Notes under the pieces: model-generated
Databases searched by the model: none
Seen by the model: only the letters and a program-made list of their open reading frames with translations
Told to the model about the DNA's origin: nothing
Program-made: the position numbers and the translations under genes
Assembly (NCBI GenBank): GCA_002726335.1
Contig: PBSR01000201.1
Location: 1 to 53,168, forward strand
DNA from: Gemmatimonadaceae bacterium
GTDB lineage: Bacteria > Latescibacterota > UBA2968 > UBA8231
Reading direction: 5' to 3'
DNA length: 53,168 nt
In this document: in pieces, positions 17,783-25,557 of the stretch
How the letters are laid out: every line of letters starts with the position of its first letter
Numbering within the stretch: the first letter of the stretch is position 1

Positions 17783-18994
17783 ATGCCTCCACGCACCAAC
17801 CTCGCACTCCTGATCCTGATCGGCCTCGCGGTCACTCTGTCGGCGAGGCAGACGGCGGCCGAAGAGCTGGCCGTGGCCGAACAGCTGGCCGTGGCCGATT
17901 CGGTGCGCAAATACAAGTTCCTGGGCAAGACCGCACGGGACAAGAAGGATCACGCCGATGCGGTCAAGTACTACACGAAACTTCTGACCTTCGAACCTGG
18001 CTATCACCTGGCCCACTACTATCTGGCCAGGGCGCAACTGGCTCTCGGTGATCAGGAGGCGGCCAAGACCGCGCTGTTGGCCGCCGCTGCCCTCAAGCCG
18101 AGACACGCCAACACCAAGCTGCTGCTGTTCCAGGTCTATGCCGGACAGAACCAACCGGATACGGCATGGACGTACCTCAGCCCCCTGGTGAGCGCCAACC
18201 CGGGTGAGGCCAAGTACAGGGGGTATCGACGCACGATCGCAGATCTGTACCGGCGCGCCGGGAAGATCAGGACGGCCATCGCCCACTATCAGTCCCTCGC
18301 CGAAGATGCAGCAACGCCCTCGGCGCCCCGACAGGAGCTCTTCGAACTGCTGGCGGTACTCTACGACGATCTGGGAGATCCGGCTCAGGCTCTGACGTGG
18401 CGGCAGAAGCTCGACGGGTCGGGTGGCGCCGGTCAGGTCGAGTCGCTGTCGAAAATGGTAGACCTGCAGATCGAGACGAAGGACTACAAGGGCGCGTGCG
18501 CGACACTGGAGCGACTGACCCGTATCGATTCGGCGGGACGCTATTCTCACTTCGTCCGTATCTCGGAACTCGGCGACAAGGCCGGCGACCATTCCATGAG
18601 ACTGGCCGGCCTCGAAGGCATGGCGGACTGCCAGCCCAAGGATGTGGAGACGGTGGCCACCATCGCCCAGATCCATCTCAATGGTGATGATCTGAAAGCA
18701 GCCGACAGGTGGCTGCAGCGTGGCCTGCGGCAGGCCCCCGCCGACGCCCAGTTGCGGGTGCTGCGCGGCGATCTGTTGAAGCAGAACGCCGCCCCCGAGG
18801 ATACGGTTATCGCCGAGTACGAGGTGGCTCTGAAAGACCCCAACTGGGCCTCTGTGGCACAGCAGCGCATCTGGCAGATCCGTCCGCCCGAAACCGAGGA
18901 GGAGAAGTTGAGGAAAGCCTTCTTCGGTCAGGGCGCCAAGAACGGCGCAGCCGACGCCGGCGCAGTATCGAACACACAATCCACCACTCCCTGA
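17783..18994 (+). CDS. Exported tetratricopeptide-repeat protein
   Basis: A 403-residue protein with an N-terminal signal (LALLILIGLAVTLSARQTAA) followed by tandem TPR-like helical pairs from about residue 45 to 380. Examples are KDHADAVKYYTKLLTFEPGY-HLAHYYLARAQLALGD, GKIRTAIAHYQSLAE, and DLKAADRWLQRGLRQAPADA. It starts the operon with the ExbB, ExbD, ExbD and TonB genes, 12 bp upstream of exbB. TPR lipoproteins or periplasmic TPR proteins often accompany TonB/Tol systems, so a periplasmic scaffold or adaptor role is inferred. The segment just after the signal peptide contains an 18 bp near-tandem duplication (residues ELAVAEQLAVAD). Confidence 0.8.
   Translation: MPPRTNLALLILIGLAVTLSARQTAAEELAVAEQLAVADSVRKYKFLGKTARDKKDHADAVKYYTKLLTFEPGYHLAHYYLARAQLALGDQEAAKTALLAAAALKPRHANTKLLLFQVYAGQNQPDTAWTYLSPLVSANPGEAKYRGYRRTIADLYRRAGKIRTAIAHYQSLAEDAATPSAPRQELFELLAVLYDDLGDPAQALTWRQKLDGSGGAGQVESLSKMVDLQIETKDYKGACATLERLTRIDSAGRYSHFVRISELGDKAGDHSMRLAGLEGMADCQPKDVETVATIAQIHLNGDDLKAADRWLQRGLRQAPADAQLRVLRGDLLKQNAAPEDTVIAEYEVALKDPNWASVAQQRIWQIRPPETEEEKLRKAFFGQGAKNGAADAGAVSNTQSTTP
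17865..17898 (+). repeat. Short direct duplication inside the TPR gene
   Basis: AGCTGGCCGTGGCCGA occurs at 17865-17880 and again at 17883-17898, an 18 bp period that duplicates the residues LAVAE/LAVAD just after the signal peptide. It probably arose by replication slippage and keeps the frame. Confidence 0.85.
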
Positions 18995-19006
18995 TAGAGG
19001 CTTCCC

Positions 19007-19630
19007 ATGGTGCAGCTCTTCAATGACGGGGGATGGGCGATGTATCCCATCGCCTTCCTGCTGGTCTTCGGTGTCGCCATCGCCCTCGAACGGCTCTACA
19101 CCCTGTCACAGGCAGCGATCGATGCTTCCGGTTTCTTCCAGCAGCTCGAGGAGGCGCTGCGCAACGGTGGTGCAAAGCAGGCGGCCGAGTTGTGCTCGGA
19201 GACACGCGGCCCGGTGGCCAGCGTCATCCACGCCGGATTGCTGCGCATGCACCGTGGCGTCGACAATGTCGAGAAGACGATCGAGAATGCCGGTGCCGTA
19301 CAGATGGCTTTTCTCGAGCGGGGCATGGTGTGGCTGTCGACGGTGGCCAATCTGGCGCCGATGGTCGGGTTCCTCGGGACCGTGAGCGGCATGATCGGCG
19401 CCTTTCAGGCGATCAAGGTCGCCGGTGACGTCGAGCCGTCCCTGGTTGCCGGCGGCATTTCCGAGGCGCTCATCACGACGGCGGCCGGCCTCGTCGTCGG
19501 TATCATCATCCAATTCTGCTACAACTTCTTTGCCTCCCGTATCGACAAGATCATCGCCGACATGCAGGAGCATACGGCGGGTTTCATCGACGTGCTCACC
19601 GAACTGGAGCTGAAGGCCAAGGAATCGTGA
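19007..19630 (+). CDS. exbB: MotA/TolQ/ExbB proton-channel family protein
   Basis: A 207-residue ExbB/TolQ-type subunit of the proton-driven motor that energises TonB. It shows an N-terminal helix (WAMYPIAFLLVFGVAIALER), the cytoplasmic domain, and the two C-terminal helices. The family-defining segment is LSTVANLAPMVGFLGTVSGMIGAFQ, followed by GGISEALITTAAGLVVGIIIQFCYNFF. Its stop overlaps the GTG of the first exbD (GTGA). With two ExbD proteins and a TonB it forms a complete set; in the FCB group such sets drive TonB-dependent receptors. ExbB is preferred over TolQ because a TonB-type protein, not TolA/TolB, follows. Confidence 0.92.
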   Translation: MVQLFNDGGWAMYPIAFLLVFGVAIALERLYTLSQAAIDASGFFQQLEEALRNGGAKQAAELCSETRGPVASVIHAGLLRMHRGVDNVEKTIENAGAVQMAFLERGMVWLSTVANLAPMVGFLGTVSGMIGAFQAIKVAGDVEPSLVAGGISEALITTAAGLVVGIIIQFCYNFFASRIDKIIADMQEHTAGFIDVLTELELKAKES

Positions 19631-20046
19631 ACCTGCGCAAGCGCGGGAGCCGTGTTCCCGCGGAGATCCCCACATCGTCGATGGCGGACATCGCTTTCCT
19701 GCTCATCGTCTTCTTCCTCGTGACGACGACGATGAACCAGGACAAGGGGCTGACCCTGCATCTGCCCCCGGTGGCGGAGACGAAACAGGTCCGGGAGAAG
19801 AACATCTGTAACGTGTGGATCAACGCGCAGGATCAGATCGCCTTCTTCGAGAACGAGCAGCTGACGATGGTGGCCCTGCCGAATCTGCGGGCTGGCATCG
19901 AGCAGCGGCTGGCGGCCAACGACAAGCTCATCGTGTCGCTGAAAGCCGAGCGTGGGGCCACGTACCGGATCTTCGTCGATGTGCTCGACGAGTTGAAACT
20001 CTCCGGGGCGACGCGCATCTCGATCGCCGAACCGGAAGGGGGTTGA
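19627..20046 (+). CDS. exbD: ExbD/TolR family biopolymer transport protein, first copy
   Basis: A 139-residue protein with the ExbD layout: a short basic N-terminus (RKRGSRVPAEIP), a single membrane helix containing the conserved proton-carrying Asp (SSMADIAFLLIVFFLVTTTM), and a periplasmic domain (FVDVLDELKLSGATRISIAE). It starts with GTG inside the exbB stop, so translation is coupled. It is followed 5 bp later by a second ExbD. Paired ExbD proteins downstream of one ExbB are common in this group and may form mixed dimers. Confidence 0.9.
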   Translation: MNLRKRGSRVPAEIPTSSMADIAFLLIVFFLVTTTMNQDKGLTLHLPPVAETKQVREKNICNVWINAQDQIAFFENEQLTMVALPNLRAGIEQRLAANDKLIVSLKAERGATYRIFVDVLDELKLSGATRISIAEPEGG

Positions 20047-20051
20047 CGAGG

Positions 20052-20465
20052 ATGAGATTCGCCCGCAAATCCCGCGTCGGTGCCACCGTGCCGACGGCGT
20101 CGATGGCCGATATCGCCTTCCTGCTGCTTGTATTCTTCATGGTTTCCACCGTGTTCGTCCGCTACCGCGGTCTGCCGGTGGAACTGCCCGACGCCGAAAA
20201 GATCGAGAAGCTCGAAATGCGCCGGCACGTGACCAGCGTCTGGGTCGGGGCCAACGGCGCGATCAACATCGACGACAGGATCGTCGGACTCGACCAGGTG
20301 GGCTCCATCATCCATGCCCAGCTGACGGCGAACCCCCGACTGATCGTATCGGTCAAAGCCGACGGTCGGGCCGAGTTCGGTGTCGTCTCCGACGTCATCC
20401 AGGAACTGCGGAAAGTCGAAGCCCTCCGCGTCAACTTTGCCACCGATCGCGAGAAAGACTCCTGA
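20052..20465 (+). CDS. exbD: ExbD/TolR family biopolymer transport protein, second copy
   Basis: A 137-residue second ExbD. The Asp-containing helix TASMADIAFLLLVFFMVSTV matches that of the first copy, and the periplasmic part carries the family's LIVSVKADGRAEFGVVSDVI block. I use the ATG at 20052, 5 bp after the first exbD stop; the open frame further upstream lies inside that gene. Its stop overlaps the tonB ATG (TGATG). The two copies differ clearly outside the helix, so this is an old duplication. Confidence 0.9.
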   Translation: MRFARKSRVGATVPTASMADIAFLLLVFFMVSTVFVRYRGLPVELPDAEKIEKLEMRRHVTSVWVGANGAINIDDRIVGLDQVGSIIHAQLTANPRLIVSVKADGRAEFGVVSDVIQELRKVEALRVNFATDREKDS

Positions 20466-21139
20466 TGCCGCTGACCAGACCAGCGGAACTGGTCCGCCTG
20501 AAGGCCCCGGAGGCCGATCTGCGCCGGAACTACTCCAGGACGTTCTGGTCCTGTTTCGGTATCTCGACGGTATTGCTGATGGCCTTCGTCGTGCTGTTCC
20601 CCGATCTCGACGCCGACGCTTACAGCAAGTCCGAGAAGGTGATCATCCAGATCGAGGATATCCCGGAAACGCGGCAGGAACGCCGACCGCCGCCGCCGCC
20701 CCGTCCGGTCGTACCCATCGCGTCGCAGAGCGACGATATCCCGGATGATGCGACGATCATGGAGACCGACCTCGATTTCGGCCTCGACGACCTGCCGCCG
20801 CCGCCGCCCCTGGCGGATCTTGCCGGCGTGGATCTCGAGGAGGAGGAAGAGGAGATCGTCGAGATCTGGCGTGTCGAGAAGCAGCCGGAACCGATCAAGA
20901 ACCCGGCGCCGGAATACCCCGAGATCGCTCGCAAGGCGGGGATCACGGGTACCGTGACGGTACAGGTGCTGGTGAACAAGAAGGGAAAGGTCGAGGCCGT
21001 GGACATCCTCAAGGGCAACGAGGTGTTCCACGAGGCGGCCAGGAAGGCGGCCTGGAAATGGACCTTCACACCGGCGATCCAGAACGACAAGCCGGTCAAG
21101 GTCTGGGTGGCGCTGCCCTTCCGGTTCCAGCTCAACTGA
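20465..21139 (+). CDS. tonB: TonB family energy-transducing protein
   Basis: A 224-residue TonB. It has a cytoplasmic start, one membrane helix (CFGISTVLLMAFVVLFPD), a periplasmic linker with proline clusters (RRPPPPPRPVV, LPPPPPLADLA) and an acidic run (EEEEEE). The C-terminal TonB domain from about residue 140 includes PAPEYPEIARKAGITGTVTV, the conserved F-EAA--A-W-F-PA pattern as FHEAARKAAWKWTFTPA, and the final VALPFRF strand. It transmits the ExbB/ExbD proton-motive work to outer-membrane receptors. Last gene of the TPR-ExbB-ExbD-ExbD-TonB operon. Confidence 0.93.
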   Translation: MPLTRPAELVRLKAPEADLRRNYSRTFWSCFGISTVLLMAFVVLFPDLDADAYSKSEKVIIQIEDIPETRQERRPPPPPRPVVPIASQSDDIPDDATIMETDLDFGLDDLPPPPPLADLAGVDLEEEEEEIVEIWRVEKQPEPIKNPAPEYPEIARKAGITGTVTVQVLVNKKGKVEAVDILKGNEVFHEAARKAAWKWTFTPAIQNDKPVKVWVALPFRFQLN

Positions 21140-21145
21140 GGCAAG

Positions 21146-21174
21146 TTGCCATATCTAGGTGTTTCCACTACATT
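21146..21174 (+). promoter_or_regulatory. Predicted promoter of nrdR
   Basis: TTGCCA at 21146-21151 and TACATT at 21169-21174 with a 17 bp spacer, just after the tonB stop. Downstream, a GAACCCC/GGGGTTC hairpin (21237-21257) lies in the leader before a GGAGG (21262-21266) upstream of the nrdR ATG at 21279. The role of the hairpin is unknown. Confidence 0.42.
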
Positions 21175-21278
21175 AAGGACGGTTGTCCACCCCCTCTTTC
21201 TCGGATGACCACCCCCACGACACTCCCCGCTGCACCGAACCCCGACCCCCGGGGTTCTCTCGGAGGTCGTAGACGAAC

Positions 21279-21728
21279 ATGCGCTGTCCTTACTGTAACA
21301 ATCAGAACGACAAGGTGGTCGACTCGCGGTCCTGCCGAGATGGTCAGGCCATCCGCCGCCGCCGTGAGTGTGTCGGCTGCAGCCAGCGGTTCACCACGTA
21401 CGAATACATCGAACATGCGCCGTTGACCGTGATCAAGCGGGACGGCAACCGCGAGCCCTTCGACCGGGCGAAGCTGCAGAAGAAGATCGAGTTGGCCTGC
21501 TACAAGACGAGCGTGTCCATCGATGAGATGGAGGAGTTGATGGATCAGGTGGAGGCGGATCTGGGGAATCGGGCCGAGAAGGAGGTACCGAGCCATCAGA
21601 TCGGCGAACTCGTGATGGGGCGGCTGAAGGCCCTCAACGATGTCGCCTACGTACGCTTTGCCTCCGTCTATCGACAGTTCAAGGACCGCCAGGATTTCGT
21701 CCGCGAACTGGAACAACTGGCGAACTGA
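21279..21728 (+). CDS. nrdR: Transcriptional repressor NrdR
   Basis: A 149-residue NrdR, the ATP/dATP-sensing repressor of ribonucleotide reductase genes. It begins with the C4 zinc ribbon (MRCPYCNNQNDKVVDSR and CVGCSQRFTTYE), followed by the ATP-cone domain (TVIKRDGNREPFDRAKLQKK to VAYVRFASVYRQFKD). Length and motifs match the family throughout. It sits directly upstream of nrdJ, whose promoter region has a NrdR-box-like palindrome, so it is very likely the local regulator. An intrinsic terminator follows, so nrdR and nrdJ are separate transcription units. Confidence 0.97.
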   Translation: MRCPYCNNQNDKVVDSRSCRDGQAIRRRRECVGCSQRFTTYEYIEHAPLTVIKRDGNREPFDRAKLQKKIELACYKTSVSIDEMEELMDQVEADLGNRAEKEVPSHQIGELVMGRLKALNDVAYVRFASVYRQFKDRQDFVRELEQLAN

Positions 21729-21777
21729 GACACTTGCGAATGCACTGACCGTCAGGCCTGTTGACGGGCGCTGGCCT

Positions 21778-21821
21778 GCCCTCGCGGTCCTCTATCCTGA
21801 GGACTGCGAGGGCCTTTTTTT
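21778..21821 (+). terminator. Rho-independent terminator after nrdR
   Basis: A 15 bp stem (GCCCTCGCGGTCCTC with GAGGACTGCGAGGGC, one G-U pair) and a 6 nt loop, followed by C and seven T. Confidence 0.93.
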
Positions 21822-21860
21822 GTCTGTTTTTGACGAAATGTGCGCGGCGACACAAAAACC

Positions 21861-21890
21861 TTGACAGCGCCGAATGTGGGCCTGTATATT
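21861..21890 (+). promoter_or_regulatory. Predicted sigma-70-type promoter of nrdJ
   Basis: A consensus TTGACA at 21861-21866 and TATATT at 21885-21890 (preceded by TG, an extended -10) with an 18 bp spacer. Transcription would start near 21897 and leave a leader of about 205 nt before the nrdJ ATG. Confidence 0.65.
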
Positions 21891-21909
21891 CGCATCGCTG
21901 TCGTGAGGG

Positions 21910-21925
21910 CCACAAGATGTTGTGG
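21910..21925 (+). promoter_or_regulatory. NrdR-box-like operator
   Basis: CCACAAGATGTTGTGG has 6 bp inverted half sites and matches 12 of 16 positions of the NrdR box consensus (ACACWATATATWGTGT, from memory). A weaker candidate overlapping the -10 element at 21879-21894 is centred exactly 31 bp upstream, the spacing usual for paired NrdR boxes. Binding would cover the promoter and start site and repress nrdJ. Confidence 0.55.
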
Positions 21926-22101
21926 TTGTCGGCTGCAGCTTCGGCCGCTCTCCCCGGCTACATTTCCTTACTTCAACAGTATGTCTGGCTCCAGTCTTGT
22001 CGGGTCCCGCTCCCAGTGGCCGTTCGACAACGGGGGCTCTTTTTTGCCCGTTTTTTACCGTTTCTTGCCCGTTTCTTGTCGATCTAGGGAGGGTCCCGTT
22101 C

Positions 22102-24480
22102 ATGTCGTCAGAGCATTCCGCACCCGAATCCGCATCCGAGTCCCGCTCCGCAGGGGTGCATCGTCTGGAGGATCTGTTGACCCAGCTGGAAGGCAATGGC
22201 TACCAGCGTAATGGTCACGATGAAGTCCTGGCGCAGGCCGCCGACGCCGAGGACTATTACGGCGACAACGACCTGGCCATCGATGTCCTGCGCAACAAGT
22301 ATCTCGCCCCGGGCGAGACGGGACCGTTGCAGATGTGGGATCGCATCGCTCGCGCCATGGCTTCCGTGGAAGAGGATCCCGAAACCTGGTACGATCGTTT
22401 CTTCTCTCTGCTCATCGACTTCAAGTTCATTCCCGGCGGACGCGTCATGCACGGCGCCGGCCGGGACGAAGCGCAGCGCAAGCCGACCCTGTCGAACTGC
22501 TATGTGATCCCCATCAGGGAGGACAGTCTCGAAGGGATCTACAGCTGTCTGCGCGAGTCGGCCATGGTCTACCGCACCGGTGGTGGCGTGGGCACTGACC
22601 TGTCGATCCTGCGGCCCAAGGGAGCCCCCGTAAACGCCACCGTCGACGCGTCACCGGGCTGTACTGCCTTCATGAATCTGTTGTCGGAAAGCACGAACGC
22701 CGTGTCCCAGGCGGGGCGCCGCGGGGCGCTGATGCTGACGCTGCGTGTCGACCATCCGGACATCGAAGATTTCATCACGATCAAGAATGATTCCAGCCGG
22801 ACGAAGGTGCAGTACGCCAACATCAGCGTGCTCATCAGCCACGAGTTCATGCGGGCGGTCATGGATGACACCGACTTCGATCTGCGCTGGGGCGGCAAGG
22901 TGCATCGCACCGTCCGCGCCCGCGAACTGTGGAATACGATCATCACCAACGCTCACTCGAGCGCCGAGCCCGGGATCATCTTCTGGGACACGATGAAGGA
23001 GTACCACAATGTCGAGTACGCCAATCCGCTGACGAGCACCAATCCCTGCGGCGAGCAGCCCCTGGCGTCGTACACGGCGTGCAACCTGGGCAACCTCAAT
23101 CTTCTCAAGTTCGTTCACGATGACGGCACCTTCGACTACGAAGATCTCGCCGAGTCGACGCGCGTGGCGACGCGGTTCCTCGATGACGTCATCGACTACA
23201 ACATGCCGAATCACGCCTTCGACAAGATCGAGGAGTCCGTGTCCTCGGATCGTCGCGTCGGCCTGGGGATCACCGGCCTCGCTGATGCCCTGGTCAAGAT
23301 GGGTATGAAGTATGACTCCGATGAAGCCCTCGACGCCGTCGAGAAGATCATGCAGACGATCTGCTACTACTCGTACGAGACGTCCATCGATCTGGCGCAG
23401 GAGAAGGGCTCCTTCCCGCTGTACGACTGGGAGGGACTGTCGAAGAGCAAGTTCATCCAGGGCCTGCCGAAGCAGATGCAGGACCGGATTCGCGAACACG
23501 GACTGCGCAACTCGACGCTGATCACGGTACCGCCTGTCGGCACAGGCTCCATCGTGGCGCAGACGTCGTCGGGTGTGGAGCCGATCTTCTGCACCAGCTA
23601 CACGCGCCGGGTGAAGCAATCCGACGGCGAGAGCTTCCGCGAATACAAGGTCTACCACCCGCTGGTGCGCGACCTGTTCGGTGACGATGAGAACCTGCCC
23701 GAATATGTCTCCACCTCACACGACATCGATCCGTACTTCCGCGTGAAGATGCAGGGCGTCATCCAACGCTACACGGACAGTTCCATTTCCTCGACGATCA
23801 ATCTAGCCGAGGATACCTCGGTGGAGACGGTGGCCGACATCTATGTCACCGCCTACAAGGAAGGGCTGAAGGGCGTCACCGTGTACCGCGAGGGCAGCCG
23901 TGAGGGTATTCTGCGCTCGGACAAGGAGGAGGCCCCCGAGGCGCCTCCTGTCGTCGAGGGGCGCAGCGGACTGCACCCGCGACAGCGTCCCGCCGTCACT
24001 CGTGGCGTTACCGAGCGCGTGCGCACCGGCGAGGGCAACATCTTCGTCACGATCAACGAGGACGATGAAGGGCTGTGCGAGATCTTCAGCACCATAGGCA
24101 AGGCGGGTGGCAACGCGGCGGCGCAGTCCGAGGCGATCAGCCGCCTCATGTCGCTGGCCCTGCGTGCCGGCATCGACCCACAGGAGATCATCGGCCAGTT
24201 GAAGGGTATCTCCGGTCCCAGCCCGGTGTGGGAAGACGGTGAACTCATCCTGTCGACGCCCGACGCCATCGGTCGGGCTCTGGAGCGCTACGTCAAACGC
24301 CGGGAGGGCGGAACCAGTGGTGTAGTGGCGCAGATCCCGGCGCACGCGGACGACGCACCCCCGGTGCAGGCGAGCGAGGGTGGCACGAAGACGATGGTGA
24401 CCTGTCCCGAGTGCGGCTCGACGGTGGCCCATGAGGGGAGCTGTCTCACGTGCAAGCATTGCGGGTGGTCGAAGTGCTAA
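22102..24480 (+). CDS. nrdJ: Adenosylcobalamin-dependent (class II) ribonucleotide reductase
   Basis: A 792-residue vitamin B12-dependent reductase that makes deoxyribonucleotides without oxygen or a beta subunit. Visible are TLSNCYVIPI with the substrate-side Cys, RTGGGVGTDLSILRP, the radical-site block TSTNPCGEQPLASYTACNLG-NLN (Asn, Cys and Glu of the active site), and the NSTLITVPPVGTGSIVAQTS loop. The C-terminus has a Cys-rich tail (VTCPECGSTVAHEGSCLTCK, ending in CGWSKC) that re-reduces the active site. The ATG at 22102 is set by a GGGAGGG at 22087-22093. No B12-box was found in the leader, so control is more likely through NrdR. The only deoxyribonucleotide-synthesis gene in the window besides thyA. 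Confidence 0.96.
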   Translation: MSSEHSAPESASESRSAGVHRLEDLLTQLEGNGYQRNGHDEVLAQAADAEDYYGDNDLAIDVLRNKYLAPGETGPLQMWDRIARAMASVEEDPETWYDRFFSLLIDFKFIPGGRVMHGAGRDEAQRKPTLSNCYVIPIREDSLEGIYSCLRESAMVYRTGGGVGTDLSILRPKGAPVNATVDASPGCTAFMNLLSESTNAVSQAGRRGALMLTLRVDHPDIEDFITIKNDSSRTKVQYANISVLISHEFMRAVMDDTDFDLRWGGKVHRTVRARELWNTIITNAHSSAEPGIIFWDTMKEYHNVEYANPLTSTNPCGEQPLASYTACNLGNLNLLKFVHDDGTFDYEDLAESTRVATRFLDDVIDYNMPNHAFDKIEESVSSDRRVGLGITGLADALVKMGMKYDSDEALDAVEKIMQTICYYSYETSIDLAQEKGSFPLYDWEGLSKSKFIQGLPKQMQDRIREHGLRNSTLITVPPVGTGSIVAQTSSGVEPIFCTSYTRRVKQSDGESFREYKVYHPLVRDLFGDDENLPEYVSTSHDIDPYFRVKMQGVIQRYTDSSISSTINLAEDTSVETVADIYVTAYKEGLKGVTVYREGSREGILRSDKEEAPEAPPVVEGRSGLHPRQRPAVTRGVTERVRTGEGNIFVTINEDDEGLCEIFSTIGKAGGNAAAQSEAISRLMSLALRAGIDPQEIIGQLKGISGPSPVWEDGELILSTPDAIGRALERYVKRREGGTSGVVAQIPAHADDAPPVQASEGGTKTMVTCPECGSTVAHEGSCLTCKHCGWSKC

Positions 24481-24502
24481 GCGCAAGCGCTTAGCACTTT
24501 TT
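24472..24502 (+). terminator. Rho-independent terminator overlapping the nrdJ stop codon
   Basis: A perfect 12 bp stem (AAGTGCTAAGCG with CGCTTAGCACTT) with loop CAAG, followed by T residues. The nrdJ stop TAA (24478-24480) lies inside the 5' arm. Confidence 0.9.
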
Positions 24503-24783
24503 GGGAGTTTCGCAGACAGCGCGAAACTCCATGGGGGATTCCCGGATAGGTCGGAGATCCCAAGCTTCGCAAACTGCGCGAAACTCGATTCTGGCTGGCT
24601 ACTGAGTCGAGCAGGGATTCACAAGCAAATCGGAGCGGCGCCGTTTTCCGTGAGGGAGTGGCGCCGTTTCTGCGTCGTGCCGGAGTACACGACGGCGGAA
24701 ACACCGAGGTAGGGTTTCGCGCTGTTGGCGAAACCCTCAAGCACGCGTAGCGTGCCCGAAACTCCCAAGAGCCCGCAGGGCTC
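24501..24783. repeat. Gene-free spacer packed with related hairpins
   Basis: No gene is seen here. It holds three related hairpins with about 7 nt loops: GGAGTTTCGC/GCGAAACTCC (24504-24530), TTCGC/GCGAA (24566-24582) and AGGGTTTCGC/GCGAAACCCT (24711-24737). It also has GCACGC/GCGTGC (24741-24755) and GAGCCC/GGGCTC (24769-24783), the last over the stop of the minus-strand gene. A 12 bp inverted repeat, TTGGGAGTTTCG (24501-24512) and CGAAACTCCCAA (24757-24768), brackets most of it. Confidence 0.75.
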
Positions 24784-25537
24784 AAACATTGATTGCCAGG
24801 CCGTCGTAGGCCAGTTCTACGTGGTCGGGCAGGTAGTCGTTGGTGGCTTCGTGATCGAGGTCGTGGGCCATGTGGGTGAAGTAGGTGTGCCGGGGCTGCA
24901 GCTGTTCCACGACTTCGAGGGCTTCGTCGATGGTGAAGTGGGTGGGGTGCTCCCGGTAACGCAGGGCGCCGAGGACGAGGACGTCGAGGCCGCGCAGCTG
25001 GTTCATGCTCTCTTCCGGGATCTCGCTGCAGTCGGTGACGTAGGCGAAGCCGCCCATGCGGAAGGCGAGCACGGGCAGGCGGCCGTGGATGATCGGGATG
25101 GGACGGACCTGCAGGCCGAAGAGTTCGAGGTCCGCCTCGATGATGTTCAGCGACAGGCGCGGCACCGCCTCGGCCCAGGCCGAATCGAAGGCGTAGTCGA
25201 AGACCCGGGTGATGCGGTCGAGGGTGGGACGATCACCATACACCGGGATCGGTTTTTCCTTACCGAAGCAGTAGGCGCGCACGTCGTCGAGTCCGTGGAG
25301 GTGGTCGGCATGGCCGTGGGTGAAGAGCACGGCGTCGACGTTGCATACGTCGTGGCGCAGGGCCTGCGTGCGCAGGTCGGGCGGGGTGTCGACGAGAATG
25401 GCGTGCTCGAAGTACTCGACGAGAATCGAGCAGCGCAGGCGCTTGTTGCGTCGATCCGTCGAGGTGCACACAGCGCACTCGCAACCGATGCGGGGAATCC
25501 CCACAGAGGTCCCGGTGCCGAGGAAGGTGATCTTCAA
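24782..25537 (-). CDS. MBL-fold metal-dependent hydrolase (PhnP-like)
   Basis: A 251-residue metallo-beta-lactamase-fold hydrolase. It opens KITFLGTGTSVGIPRIGCEC-AVC, the start typical of the PhnP/phosphodiesterase-like branch with a Cys cluster. The metal site is THGHADHLHGLDD, with later ligands in IIHGRLP, YVTDCSEIP and THMAHDLDHE. PhnP hydrolyses cyclic ribose phosphates in phosphonate breakdown, but no phn genes are near, so the substrate is open; related proteins act on cyclic nucleotides or quorum signals. It starts with TTG (25535-25537), with no clear ribosome site. It lies 20 bp downstream of map and probably shares its transcript. Confidence 0.85.
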   Translation of the reverse strand: MKITFLGTGTSVGIPRIGCECAVCTSTDRRNKRLRCSILVEYFEHAILVDTPPDLRTQALRHDVCNVDAVLFTHGHADHLHGLDDVRAYCFGKEKPIPVYGDRPTLDRITRVFDYAFDSAWAEAVPRLSLNIIEADLELFGLQVRPIPIIHGRLPVLAFRMGGFAYVTDCSEIPEESMNQLRGLDVLVLGALRYREHPTHFTIDEALEVVEQLQPRHTYFTHMAHDLDHEATNDYLPDHVELAYDGLAINV

Positions 25538-25557
25538 GGGAGTCGGGGATTGCCCGG

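Noticed and set aside
21891..22101. A cobalamin riboswitch before the B12-dependent reductase
   Set aside because: I looked for the B12-box and its flanking helices and did not find them.
24501..24768. A complete MITE with 12 bp terminal inverted repeats
   Set aside because: The bases next to the repeats (CACTT and GAGCC sides) do not form a target duplication, so only a hairpin-rich spacer is claimed.
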